Below, one piece after another: positions 35,135 to 47,164 of a DNA stretch of 64,000 nucleotides. Position numbers and translations under genes: made by a program. Position 1 is the stretch's first letter. The number at the start of each line of letters is the position of its first letter. The notes beneath the pieces are model-generated. The model was not told where the DNA came from. It worked only from the letters and a program-made list of their open reading frames with translations, and searched no databases. The stretch lies in the NCBI GenBank assembly GCA_026874595.1, contig CM049310.1:1488001-1552000 (forward strand), given 5' to 3'. This DNA comes from Sipunculus nudus (lineage: Eukaryota; Annelida; Sipuncula; Golfingiida; Sipunculidae).

Positions 35135-38100
35135 AGACAAGGCTATGATACATAGATTGTATTGTACATTGTACGATGTACTTCTGAATGGGTGGCTACA
35201 CTTTTTGTCACGACATTCAATTGTTCAGTGGAAATGTGACAAGTGTGATGCGAATTCCAGTCAGTAATCTATATGGGATCTGTACGGACTCATGGATACA
35301 TCTGTTCAACTTTGCAAGTAAAAGTCGACCTACTTAATTTAAAATAGGTTATTAATATTGAGAAATCAGTATAGACTTTGATGCAGAACTTTCGCACGCA
35401 GAAGTAAAGGGAAGAAATCAGGGCGCGGTGCAAAATCTGGTGCTGCTTTTCGTTTTTAATCAGGTACTGCTTTTCGTTATTAATCAGGTGCTGCGTTTCG
35501 TTTTTAATCAGGTTCTGCTTTTCGTTATTAATCAGGTTCTGCTTTTCGTTATTAATCAGGTTCTGCTTTTCGTTATTAATCAGGTTCTGCTTTTCGTTAT
35601 TAATCAGGTGCTGCTGTTCTTTATTAATCAGGAACTGCGTTTCGTTATTAATCAGGTGCTGCTTTTCGTTATTAATCAGGAACTGCGTTTCGTTATTAAT
35701 TAGGTGCTGCTTTTCTTTATTAATCAGGAACTGCGTTTCGTTATTAATTAGGTGCTGCTTTTCGTTATTAATCAGGTTCTGCTTTTTGTTATTAATCAGG
35801 TGCTCCTGTTCGTTATTAATCAGGAACTGCGTTTCGTTATTAATCAGGTGCTGCTGTTCTTTATTAATCAGGAACTGCGTTTCGTTATTAATCAGGTGCT
35901 GCTGTTCTTTATTTATCAGGTGCTGCGTTTCGTTATTAATCAGGTGCTGCTGTTCGTTATTAATCAGGTGCTGCGTTTCGTTATTTATCAGGTGCTGCTT
36001 TTCGTTATTAATCAGGTGCTGCTGTTCGTTATCAATCAGGTGCTGCTTTTCGTTATTAATCAGGTGCTGCTGTTCTTTAATAATCAGGTGCTGCGTTTCG
36101 TTATTAATCAGGTGCTGCTGTTCGTTATTAATCAGGTGCTGCGTTTCGTTATTAATCAGGTGCTGCTTTTCGTTATTAATCAGGTGCTGCTGTTCGTTAT
36201 TAATCAGGTGCTGCTTTTCGTTATTAATCAGGTGCTGCTTTTCGTTATTAATCAGGTGCTGCTTTTTGTTATTAATCAGGTTCTGCTTTTCGTTATTAAT
36301 CAGGTTCTGCTTTTTGTAATTAATCAGGTTCTGCTTTTCGTTATTAATCAGGTGCTGCTGTTCTTTATTAATCAGGTGCTGCGTTTCGTTATTAATCAGG
36401 TGCTGCTTTTCGTTATTAATCAGGTTCTGCTTTTTGTTATTAATCAGGTTCTGCTTTTCGTTATTAATCAGGAACTGCGTTTCGTTATTAATCAGGTGCT
36501 GCTTTTCGTTATTAATCAGGTTCTGCTTTTCGTTATTAATCAGGTGCTGCTGTTCTTTATTAATCAGGAACTGCATTTCGTTATTAATCAGGTGCTGCTT
36601 TTCGTTATTAATCAGGTGCTGCTTTTCGTTATTAATCAGGTTCTGCTTTTCGTTATTAATCAGGTTCTGCTTTTTGTAATTAATCAGGTGCTGCTGTTCT
36701 TTATTAATCAGGAACTGCGTTTCGTTATTAATCAGGAACTGCTTTTCGTTATTAATCAGGTTCTGCTTTTCGTTATTAATCAGGTGCTGCTGTTCTTTAT
36801 TAATCAGGAACTGCGTTTCGTTATTAATCAGGTGCTGCTTTTCGTTATTAATCAGGTTCTGCTTTTCGTTATTAATCAGGTTCTGCTCTTCGATATTAAT
36901 CAGGTGCTGCTGTTCTTTATTAATCAGGAACTGCGTTTCGTTATTAATCAGGTGCTGCTTTTCGTTATTAATCAGGTGCTGCTTTTCGTTATTAATCAGG
37001 TTCTGCTTTTCGTTATTAATCAGGTTCTGCTTTTCGTTATTAATCAGGTTCTGCTTTTCGTTATTAATCAGGTGCTGCGTTTCGTTTTTAATCAGGTTCT
37101 GCTTTTCGTTATTAATCAGGTTCTGCTTTTCGTTATAAATCAGGAACTGCGTTTCGTTATTAATCAGGTGCTGCTTTTCGTTATTAATCAGGTGCTGCTT
37201 TTCGTTATTAATCAGGTTCTGCTTTTTGTATTTAATCAGGTGCTGCTGTTCTTTATTAATCAGGAACTGCGTTTCGTTATTAATCAGGAACTGCTTTTCG
37301 TTATTAATCAGGTTCTGCTTTTCGTTATTAATCAGGTGCTGCTGTTCTTTATTAATCAGGAACTGCGTTTCGTTATTAATCAGGTGCTGCTTTTCGTTAT
37401 TAATCAGGTTCTGCTTTTCGTTATTAATCAGGTTCTGCTTTTCGTTATTAATCAGGTGCTGCTGTTCTTTATTAATCAGGTTCTGCTTTTCGTTATTAAT
37501 CAGGTTCTGCGTTTCGTTATTAATCAGGTTCTGCGTTTCGTTATTAATCAGGTTCTGCGTTTCGTTATTAATCAGGTTCTGCGTTTCGTTATTAATCAGG
37601 TTCTGCTTTTCGTTATAAATCAGGAACTGCGTTTCGTTATTAATCAGGTGCTGCTTTTCGTTATTAATCAGGTTCTGCTTTTCGTTATTAATCAGGTTCT
37701 GCTTTTCGTTATTAATCAGGTGCTGCTGTTCTTTATTAATCAGGTTCTGCTTTTCGTTATTAATCAGGTTCTGCGTTTCGTTATTAATCAGGTTCTGCGT
37801 TTCGTTATTAATCAGGTTCTGCGTTTCGTTATTAATCAGGTTCTGCGTTTCGTTATTAATCAGGTTCTGCTTTTCATTATTAATCAGGTTCTGCGTTTCG
37901 TTATTTATCAGGTTCTGCGTTTCGTTATTAATCAGGTTCTGCGTTTCGTTATTAATCAGGTTCTGCGTTTTGTTATTAATCAGGTTCGGCGTTTCGTAAT
38001 TAATCAGGTTCTGCTGTTCTTTATTAATCAGGAACTGCTTTTTGTTATTAATCAGGTGCTGCGTTTCGTTATTAATCAGGTGCTGCGTTTCGTTATTAAT

Positions 38101-38269
38101 CAGGTTTTGCGTTTCGTTATTAATCAGGTGCTGCTTTTCGTTATTAATCAGGTTCTGCGTTTCGTTATTAATCAGGTTCTGCTTTTCGTTATGAATCAGG
38201 TTTTGCGTTTGGTTATTAATCAGGTGCTGCTTTTCGTTATTAACCAGGTTCTGCTTTTCGTTATTAATC

Positions 38270-39775
38270 AGGGGCTGTGTTTCGTTATTAATCAGGTGCT
38301 GCTTTTCGTTATTAATAAGGTTCTGCTTTTCGTTATTAATCAGGTTCTGCTGTTTTTTATTAATCAGGAACTGCGTTTCGTTATTAATCAGGTTCGGCGT
38401 TTCGTTATTAATCAAGTGCTGCTTTTCGTTATTAATCAGGTGCTGCTTTTCGTTATTAATCAGGTACTGCTGTTCGTTATTAATCAGGTGCTGCTTTTCG
38501 TTATTAATCAGGTGCTGCTTTTCGTTATTAATCAGGTGCTGCTTTTCGTTATTAATCAGGTACTGCGTTTCGTTATTAACCAGGTTCTGCTTTTCGTTAA
38601 TAATCAGGTGCTGCTTTTCGTTATTAATCAGGTGCTGCTTTTCGTTATAAATCAGGTGCTGCTTTTCGTTATTAATCAGGAACTGCGTTTCGTTATTAAT
38701 CAGGTGCTGCGTTTCGTTATTAATCAGGTGCTGCTTTTCATTATTAATCAGGTGCTGCTTTTCATTATTATTTAGGTGCTGCTGTTCTTTATTAATCAGG
38801 AACTGCGTTTCGTTATTAATCAGGTGCTGCTTTTCGTTATTAATCAGGTGCTGCTTTTCATTATTAATCAGGTGCTGCGTTTCGTTATTAACCAGGTTCT
38901 GCTTTTCGTTTTTAATCAGGTGCTGCTTTTCGTTATTAATCAGGTGCTGCTTTTCGATATTAATCAGGTGCTGCGTTTCGTTATTAATCAGGTGCTGCTT
39001 TTCGTTATTAATCAGGTGCTGCGTTTGTTATTAATCAGGTGCTGCTTTTCGTTATTAATCAGGTGCTGCGTTTCGTTATTAATCAGGTGCTGCTTTTCGT
39101 TATTAATCAGGTGCTACTTTTCGTTATTAATCAGGTTCTGCTTTTCGTTATTAACCAGGTGCTGCTTTTCATTATTAACCAGGTTCTGCTTTTCGTTATT
39201 AATCAGGTTAAGCTTTTCGTTATTGAAAGGTGCTGCTTTTCATTATTAACCAGGTTCTGCTTTTCGTTATTAATCAGGTGCTGCTTTTCGTTATTAATCA
39301 GGTGCTGCTTTTCGTTATTAATCAGGTGCTGCTTTTCATTATTAATCAGGTGCTGCTTTTCGTTATTAATCAGGTGCTGCTTTTCGTTATTAATCAGGTG
39401 CTGCTTTTCGTTATTAATCAGCTGCTGCTTTTCGTTATTAATCAGGTGCTGCTTTTCGTTATTAATCAGGTGCTGCTGTTCTTTATTAATCAGGAACTGC
39501 GTTTCGTTATTAATCAGGTGCTGCTTTTTGTTATTAATCAGGTGCTGCTTTTCGTTATTAATCAGGTGCTGCTTTTCGTTATTAATCAGGTTCTGCTTTT
39601 CGTTATTAATCAGGTTCTGCTTTTCGTTATTAATCAGGTGCTGCTTTTCGTTATTAATCAGGTTCTGCTTTTCGTTATTAATCAGGTGCTGCTGTTCTTT
39701 ATTAATCAGGAACTGCGTTTCGTTATTAATCAGGTTCTGCGTTTCGTTATTAATCAGGTGCTGCGTTTCGTTATT
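38270..39775. repeat. array-internal segmental duplication, copy 1
   Basis: This stretch of the 24-bp array repeats at 40620-42222 with the same rare marks in the same order: GGTTCGGCG, GGTACTGCTGTTCG, ATTATTTAGG, the unit lacking one base (39024) and AGGTTAAGCTTTTCG. The offset is 2350 bp on the left and 2446 bp on the right, a difference of four units. Confidence 0.85.
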
Positions 39776-40619
39776 AATCAGGTGCTGCGTTTCGTTATTA
39801 ATCAGGTTTTGCGTTTCGTTATTAATCAGGTGCTGCTTTTCGTTATTAATCAGGTTCTGCGTTTCGTTATTAATCAGGTTCTGCTTTTCGTTATGAATCA
39901 GGTTTTGCGTTTGGTTATTAATCAGGTGCTGCTTTTCGTTATTAACCAGGTTCTGCTTTTCGTTATTAATCAGGTGCTGCTTTTCGTTATTAATCAGGTT
40001 CTGCTGTTTTTTATTAATCAGGTGCTGCGTTTCGTTATTAATCAGGTGCTGCGTTTCGTTATTAATCAGGTTTTGCGTTTCGTTATTAATCAGGTGCTGC
40101 TTTTCGTTATTAATCAGGTGCTGCGTTTCGTTATTAATCAGGTGCTGCGTTTCGTTATTAATCAGGTTTTGCGTTTCGTTATTAATCAGGTGCTGCTTTT
40201 CGTTATTAATCAGGTTCTGCGTTTCGTTATTAATCAGGTTCTGCTTTTCGTTATGAATCAGGTTTTGCGTTTGGTTATTAATCAGGTGCTGCTTTTCGTT
40301 ATTAACCAGGTTCTGCGTTTCGTTATTAATCAGGTGCTGCGTTTCGTTATTAATCAGGTGCTGCGTTTCGTTATTAATCAGGTTTTGCGTTTCGTTATTA
40401 ATCAGGTGCTGCTTTTCGTTATTAATCAGGTTCTGCGTTTCGTTATTAATCAGGTTCTGCTTTTCGTTATGAATCAGGTTTTGCGTTTGGTTATTAATCA
40501 GGTGCTGCTTTTCGTTATTAACCAGGTTCTGCTTTTCGTTATTAATCAGGTTCTGCTTTTCGTTATGAATCAGGTTTTGCGTTTGGTTATTAATCAGGTT
40601 CTGCTTTTCGTTATTAATC

Positions 40620-42222
40620 AGGTGCTGTGTTTCGTTATTAATCAGGTGCTGCTTTTCGTTATTAATAAGGTTCTGCTTTTCGTTATTAATCAGGTACTGC
40701 TGTTTTTTATTAATCAGGAACTGCGTTTCGTTATTAATCAGGTTCGGCGTTTCGTTATTAATTAGGTGCTGCTTTTCGTTATTAATCAGGTGCTGCTTTT
40801 CGTTATTAATCAGGTACTGCTGTTCGTTATTAATCAGGTGCTGCTTTTCGTTATTAATCAGGTGCTGCTTTTCGTTATTAATCAGGTGCTGCTTTTCGTT
40901 ATTAATCAGGTACTGCGTTTCGTTATTAACCAGGTTCTGCTTTTCGTTAATAATCAGGTGCTGCTTTTCGTTATTAATCAGGTGCTGCTTTTCGTTATAA
41001 ATCAGGTGCTGCTTTTCGTTATTAATCAGGTGCTGCGTTTCGTTATTAATCAGGTGCTGCTTTTCGTTATTAATCAGGTTCTGCTTTTCGTTATTAATCA
41101 GGTTCTGCTGTTCTTTATTTATCAGGAACTGCGTTTCGTTATTAATTAGGTTCTGCGTTTCGTTATTAATCAGGTGCTGCTTTTCATTATTAATCAGGTG
41201 CTGCTTTTCATTATTATTTAGGTGCTGCTGTTCTTTATTAATCAGGAACTGCGTTTCGTTATTAATCAGGTGCTGCTTTTCGTTATTAATCAGGTGCTGC
41301 TTTTCATTATTAATCAGGTGCTGCGTTTCGTTATTAACCAGGTTCTGCTTTTCGTTTTTAATCAGGTGCTGCTTTTCGTTATTAATCAGGTGCTGCTTTT
41401 CGATATTAATCAGGTGCTGCGTTTCGTTATTAATCAGGTGCTGCTTTTCGTTATTAATCAGGTGCTGCGTTTGTTATTAATCAGGTGCTGCTTTTCGTTA
41501 TTAATCAGGTGCTGCGTTTCGTTATTAATCAGGTGCTGCTTTTCGTTATTAATCAGGTGCTACTTTTCGTTATTAATCAGGTTCTGCTTTTCGTTATTAA
41601 CCAGGTGCTGCTTTTCATTATTAACCAGGTTCTGCTTTTCGTTATTAATCAGGTTAAGCTTTTCGTTATTAAAAGGTGCTGCTTTTCATTATTAACCAGG
41701 TTCTGCTTTTCGTTATTAATCAGGTGCTGCTTTTCGTTATTAATCAGGTGCTGCTTTTCGTTATTAATCAGGTGCTGCTTTTCATTATTAATCAGGTGCT
41801 GCTTTTCGTTATTAATCAGGTGCTGCTTTTCGTTATTAATCAGGTGCTGCTTTTCGTTATTAATCAGGTGCTGCTTTTCGTTATTAATCAGGTGCTGCTT
41901 TTCGTTATTAATCAGGTGCTGCTGTTCTTTATTAATCAGGAACTGCGTTTCGTTATTAATCAGGTGCTGCTTTTTGTTATTAATCAGGTGCTGCTTTTCG
42001 TTATTAATCAGGTGCTGCTTTTCGTTATTAATCAGGTTCAGCTTTTCGTTATTAATCAGGTTCTGCTTTTCGTTATTAATCAGGTGCTGCTTTTCGTTAT
42101 TAATCAGGTTCTGCTTTTCGTTATTAATCAGGTGCTGCTGTTCTTTATTAATCAGGAACTGCGTTTCGTTATTAATCAGGTTCTGCGTTTCGTTATTAAT
42201 CAGGTGCTGCGTTTCGTTATTA
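40620..42222. repeat. array-internal segmental duplication, copy 2
   Basis: Second copy of 38270-39775. It has four extra units near 41040-41160. The mark at 39225 (TTGAAAGGTGC) is TTAAAAGGTGC here (41668). Confidence 0.85.
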
Positions 42223-42911
42223 ATCAGGTGCTGCTTTTCGTTATTAATCAGGTGCTGCTTTTTGTTATTAATCAGGTGCTGCTTTTCGTTATTAATCAGG
42301 TGCTGCTGTTCTTTATTAATCAGGAACTGCGTTTCGTTATTAATCAGGTGCTGGGTTTCGTTATTAATCAGGTGCTGCTTTTCGTTATTAATCAGGTGCT
42401 GCGTTTCGTTATTAATCAGGTGCTGCTTTTAGTTATTAATCAGGTGCTGCTTTTCGTTTTTAATCAGGTGCTGTTTTTCGTTATTAATCAGGTGCTACTT
42501 TTCGTTGTTAATCAGGTGCTGTTTTTCGTTATTAATCAGGTGCTGCTGTTCGTTATTCATCAGGTGCTGCTTTTCGTTTTTAATCAGGTGCTGCTGTTCG
42601 TTATAAATCAGGTGCTGCTGTTCGTTATTAATCAGGTGCTGCTTTTAGTTATAAATCAGGTGCTGCTTTTCGTTATTAATCAGGTGCTGCTTTTCGTTAT
42701 TAATCAGGTGCTGCTTTTCGTTATTTATCAGGTGCTGCTTTTCGTTGTTAATCAGGTGCTGCTTTTCGTTATTAATCAGGTGCTGCTGTTCGTTATTAAT
42801 AAGGTACTGCTTTTCGTTATTAATCAGGTGCTGCTTTTCGTTATTAATCAGGTGCTGCTGTTCGTTATTAATTAGGTGCTGCTTTTCGTTATTAATCAGG
42901 TGCTGCTTTTC

Positions 42912-43538
42912 GGTATCAAGCGTAGATTGTTTTATATCCTGGATTATTTCGGTCCGTAAAACGATGGAGCGCGCCTACTCTGCCCCTTCTATAAATCCGC
43001 CCCTGTTTAACATTCACTGAAGCACTTCAGAATCATTGAAATCAGGACCATTCACCTAACTTGCTCACTAGTGCCATCTTGGGTTCGTTGTATAAACGAC
43101 TATTCTCCGACAATATGCTTGGAGATATTATGTTAACAAGGACGATGATCAATGACTGGACATAGGACTGCCATTCTGAACTTGTTTGTATTAGTAAACG
43201 TATTCCTTGTATCCAAATTATAAGTGAAAAGAGCTTGTTTTACGTTTGTTCCATTTTGTGTTAAAATTTAAAATAATTTCAATCATGTAGGAACGGGAGC
43301 ATATCAGTTCCCCTTGCGCGCAATTTATGCCTGAATTCCAACTCCCCCCCCCCCCCCCCACACACACCACCTTTTTGAGATGTTCATCATTCTATGCATC
43401 TTATTGTAAATGTGTATTTGTACTTACGTAAAACAGAGGAAAACTTGATGCACGTTATTGAGAGAATACCCGTACGGAGGCACGTATATACTGTACCGCA
43501 TAGAATTGGGAACTAGATAGGAAGGGCTCTGAAAAAGC

Positions 43539-43633
<95 letters not shown>

Positions 43634-44239
43634 GGCGGTATCTGTGCTGTGCACTCCTTTTATTTATTTTAATCAAGTTTCAACCGTATTCGTGTCCGTA
43701 TCCTCATCCATAACCGGACAAGTAGAAACACAGCTTCATACGTGAATGAATGTTTATTATTAATATGACATTATGATTATAATTAATATGAATATGATAA
43801 TTAATCGTTTTTTTAGTTGGTTTTAGCTAAAAGTATGTGCAGTGATGTCAGTTTAAGAGGATTTGGATAAGACTGTTTAATGTAACAATGTCGTGTCTGA
43901 TTGTGATATAGATATATCAGCTTGTGTCAAAGCATGAAATACAACGTATAGAAAGAAGCGTGAGTCAAAGACCCTTTTTTATCTCTGTGCTCCTAGATCC
44001 TGCAAAGCATGGTGACGAGAATATAAAACAAGTAATACGATAATTAACAGAAGCTTATACCTTTTTTATTTGACACATAAACTCATGCTAAAACATCACT
44101 GCCATTTAATTTGAGAAGATTAACATAAGCAGCAGGAATTGAATTCAGCGATCAGAGTCCTACGCGTTGGTGAGAAAGGTGCTACCATAATGTTCAGCTT
44201 ACCCATAACTCTAGTTTTAATTGTAAAGGTCGTAATAAG
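42912..44239. other. non-coding gap with microsatellites
   Basis: Contains a C-run passing into CA (43346-43368) and a long CA/TA microsatellite (43543-43632). No gene. Confidence 0.5.
43543..43632. repeat. (CA)n(TA)n microsatellite
   Basis: About 13 CA then about 30 TA dinucleotides. Spurious Ile-Tyr frames arise on the minus strand. Confidence 0.95.
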
Positions 44240-44680
44240 GCCATTACAAGACTGCATTATTCCTTTAAACATTCAAATTGGGCAACAGGCCAAAGGTCAG
44301 TCTGGATCTATTTATAGCTTTGGCAGACTGCCAACTGTGACAGATTTTGCAACCAGTCAAGAGTTAGTTCAGTGCAGTAGCTACAGAAAGCAATTCGTTC
44401 GAGTCCACTCGGGGCAACTGCCTTCCTCACGAAAGCCTGCATGGTCAGCCCAGTGCAGCTAACTCAAAAGAAGTTTGATAAATTGGCCTGATATTTTGAC
44501 CTGCCCATGCATCTTTGATGCCTTTTTTCTCGTTCATAAGACTGGTGGCGCCACCTACAATGATTTTTGCGCAGTTTATTTGCCTGCTTATTTCTCAGGA
44601 GGTGTATTTCTTGTGGCTCAAGATGCTACCTTTATATCAATCATGTTTTGTACAAAGGATCCGATTATAACTTTGCTTGT
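44240..44680 (-). mobile_element. element B head, inverted copy
   Basis: The minus strand repeats the head of the element at 5862-7515: CTACTGCACTGAACTAAC, CAGTTGGCAGTCTGCCAAAG, TATAAATAGATCCAGACTGA and the GTAGGTGGCGCCACCAGTCT core near 44545. The 420-bp body repeats are absent, so it is a partial copy. Confidence 0.65.
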
Positions 44681-46312
44681 AATCTTTTAAAAATAAGTTT
44701 AGTCTGTTCTATGATGAATTTGAATATAAATAATAATATTATTTTTTACTGTTGCCCCATACTCGAAATCTGAAAATGGTTACTTAACATGTACACATGT
44801 ATATTGGTCATGCCATGTATACAGTGTGTTGTTGAATGCCTCATAATATAAAACATTGCGTGGTTATTCATGAACAAATCATTGAGAGACTGTTTAGCAA
44901 AAGACAAATAAAATAAAGTAAGTGGCCTTCATCAATTTGGAAATTGTTTTCAAGTGATCTAAACTCCCTTTTGTTGTCAATCCCAGTAAGACAAAAAAAT
45001 TGAAAAATGTCCATTCTAAAACTAACGTTATCCTAAGGCAGAAACAGGCAAATTTTCGACTGGACAGTAAAGTCCGACTGAGCAGAAAACTTATCAGACT
45101 CCAAAGGATTTTACTATTTTGAAAAAAAAGTATGTGCAGCAATATGTTTATAAAAACAGTATTGTACATATTACATAGTGCAATACACACATATTACTAT
45201 TCACGAGGAGTCGCTCATGTTAATAATATTAGCTGATCCGATCATTCCTTTTCTACACAGTAATTACAGTATTTGTGTGATTCCTGGGTAATCTTGATTG
45301 GCTGCTGCCTAAATAATTTTTTTTAAATAACCAAATTGTGCCACACCACCTTGATCTGATGAGTCCAATCATCCGGCTCTGAATCTGAGCCCTGCAACCA
45401 CACATTATTCACCAAATACATATTTTCCTAGTAGTGTGCAAATCATTCATTAAAAGTCAGGTGAATTAACAATAAATAAATAAAAACTCCAAGCCAGGCT
45501 TTATTTTTGGAAGCACAATTTTAATATATTCGTCAAATTATATGGTTCATTAATTACAATATGATCATTAACTAATTTAAGTGGTTCTTTCATTTCAGTT
45601 ACAGTCCAACTCCATTAAGAAATCTAAAATGAATTAGTGACATAGTTCAACAATTCTACTTTAAAATACAATAATCTCAAGTAAATTTTATTTATAGAAG
45701 GGGTTCGCTTTTGTCATGTCTTCAATAGAGAAATTTCCTCATAGTGAAATCAATATTACAATAAAACAGTTGGTTTAGTTTACTCATAAACCAAAAACAC
45801 TTAATACATGTATTTCGAAATTTCGGACTGTGAAGCTTTATTTGTGACGCCCCTTACCTTCTCTGGTGAATTAATCATGATTCATGATGATAATATTCAT
45901 TGTTCAACAGTTATATGAAACATTCAGCCTGAGAAAGTACATGTCTATAAAAGTTTATAAAGCACATGTTGTGGTATAAGGTAAATTTACTATAATTACC
46001 ATAAATTAACAATATCTGCTATGCAAGGTTTCCTTGGGACTTTTAGTATGTCAGTCTGAGGATCTTACAGGAATGCATGAAGCAAAAACATATCTGTTGC
46101 AATTTGTTCCAAATCTGGTGTAAAATCGGTTAGATTAACTGGACTAAAATGTGACATGGCCAGGAGCAATAATCATATAACAAGAGAAAGCAGACTGAAA
46201 ACCACACCTCCACCCACGCATGTCAGCTATTTAATCCTAGTTGTATTAACTAATCTTCAGGCTGAGCACTTTCTAACGTATTGTATGATGCAAGATTTTA
46301 TAAGAACTGGTG
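44681..46312. other. non-coding gap downstream of locus 2
   Basis: AT-rich sequence, possibly including the 3' end of locus 2. No other exon is seen. Confidence 0.5.
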
Positions 46313-46313
46313 A

Positions 46314-46331
46314 TTTATTTGTTTCTTTATT
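46314..46331 (-). terminator. poly(A) signals of locus 2
   Basis: On the minus strand AATAAA occurs at 46331-46326, overlapping the TAA stop of the last exon, and again at 46319-46314. Either is close to the stop; a site further on is possible. Confidence 0.4.
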
Positions 46332-46395
46332 TATCAGCTGCCTTGGCTTCTTGTATTCTCTCCTCCAGAAAAGCGATTGTGCCTTTGACCGCCCA
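46327..46395 (-). CDS. locus 2, last coding exon
   Basis: Acceptor GATATTTCAG; 22 codons plus TAA in phase 0. Reads WAVKGTIAFLEERIQEAKAA then DK. The residues after Trp form a likely amphipathic helix, acidic and basic residues alternating, perhaps a short coiled coil. Confidence 0.82.
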   Translation of the reverse strand, partial: WAVKGTIAFLEERIQEAKAADK

Positions 46396-46974
46396 CTGAA
46401 ATATCAAAACAGAACACGTGAAGATTATAGTAACATTAACTTTATTCATTTAACACATGCCTCTGCATTCGCGCGCACACACTAGGAAAGTCAATCAAAT
46501 AGGCGTGACGGTCCATTATATAATCAAATATAAAGTTGTCCCTTTCACAAGTTCGTCAAATCAATATACGATGCGCAGCAAATGAGTCCGTTTTTTCTAT
46601 AAATGTTAAATCGACCTCTGTCCAAAATCTATAATTTAAGTCTTAATTTGAAATTTGGGGAATACATGCCTATAATTTTATATAACCACCTGCAAAATGT
46701 GCCTTATAAAACTTTTGTTACAATAAGCGAACCCTTTATCTATAATATAACAAATGAAAACAAACATTAAATAGTAAAATTCAAGCTTTACCAACCAAAT
46801 TCCGATATGTATTAATTCTGATATTCTGATAGTCTTACCAGTATGTGGAAATGGCTCAGGGACTCGGAATACAAATATTTAAAAAATGTTGCTCTTTTGG
46901 ACTATAGTCATGATAAATATTTACATGTAAATACTACATGTTACCACCTGTCCAGTCAATGGTGTATTACTTAC
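46396..46974. other. intron of locus 2
   Basis: AT-rich intron without recognisable repeats. Confidence 0.6.
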
Positions 46975-47070
46975 ATCTAACAGGTAGAGCTTGTCTCCGG
47001 TCTCAAGCTCGAAATCCGTGGTCTCAATGTACCCGGTGTACACGCCGATGGTCCGATCAATGTCTTGTTC
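46975..47070 (-). CDS. locus 2, exon
   Basis: Exactly 32 codons between acceptor GCGATGACAG and donor GAT|GTAAGT, phase 0 at both ends. Reads EQDIDRTIGVYTGYIETTDF then ELETGDKLYLLD. Third positions are GC-rich (ACC, ATC, GTG, GGC, GAG), unlike the AT-rich surroundings, which is strong evidence of coding. Confidence 0.88.
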
Positions 47071-47164
47071 CTGTCATCGCAAAAATAAAACAAAAATACA
47101 CATATTGAATTATTTTTCATATTCCTCTATATGAAAGTGATTTTGTTTATTTAATTATAGTTTA

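Larger units (their letters stand above)
35437..42911. repeat. 24-bp tandem array, about 311 copies
   Basis: A 7.5-kb array of a 24-bp unit, plus-strand core CTGCTTTTCGTTATTAATCA then GGTG. The unit is eight codons and has no stop in three frames: plus LLFVINQV, plus CCFSLLIR, minus LINNEKQH. This yields open frames over 1000 codons on both strands (minus 38415-35290, plus 35752-38775). Variation sits at a few positions: K/T (CTTTTCG/CGTTTCG), N/H/F (GTTCTG/GTGCTG/GAACTG) and CTTTATT. The changes are replacements in every frame, so no frame looks protected. Frame breaks occur at 39024 and 41472, where one base is missing. The array lies between the 3' end of locus 2 and the promoter-like zone at 31 kb. 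Confidence 0.98.

Noticed and set aside
35290-38415. 1041-codon minus-strand open frame as a repeat-protein gene
   Set aside because: It is produced by the 24-bp array: other frames on both strands are equally open, variants are replacement changes, and the non-repeat tail shows no family features or splice sites.
35752-38775. 1007-codon plus-strand open frame (LLFVINQV repeats) as a membrane protein
   Set aside because: Same array artefact; hydrophobicity follows from the T-rich strand.
35437-42911. Centromeric or telomeric satellite
   Set aside because: The unit does not resemble a TTAGGG telomere and the array is single, short for a centromere and flanked by genes. Larger context is not visible.
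43424-43676. Ile/Tyr-rich minus-strand frames
   Set aside because: Caused by CA/TA microsatellites.
44139-44462. 107-codon plus-strand frame
   Set aside because: It lies mostly within the inverted copy of element B, so it is repeat-derived.
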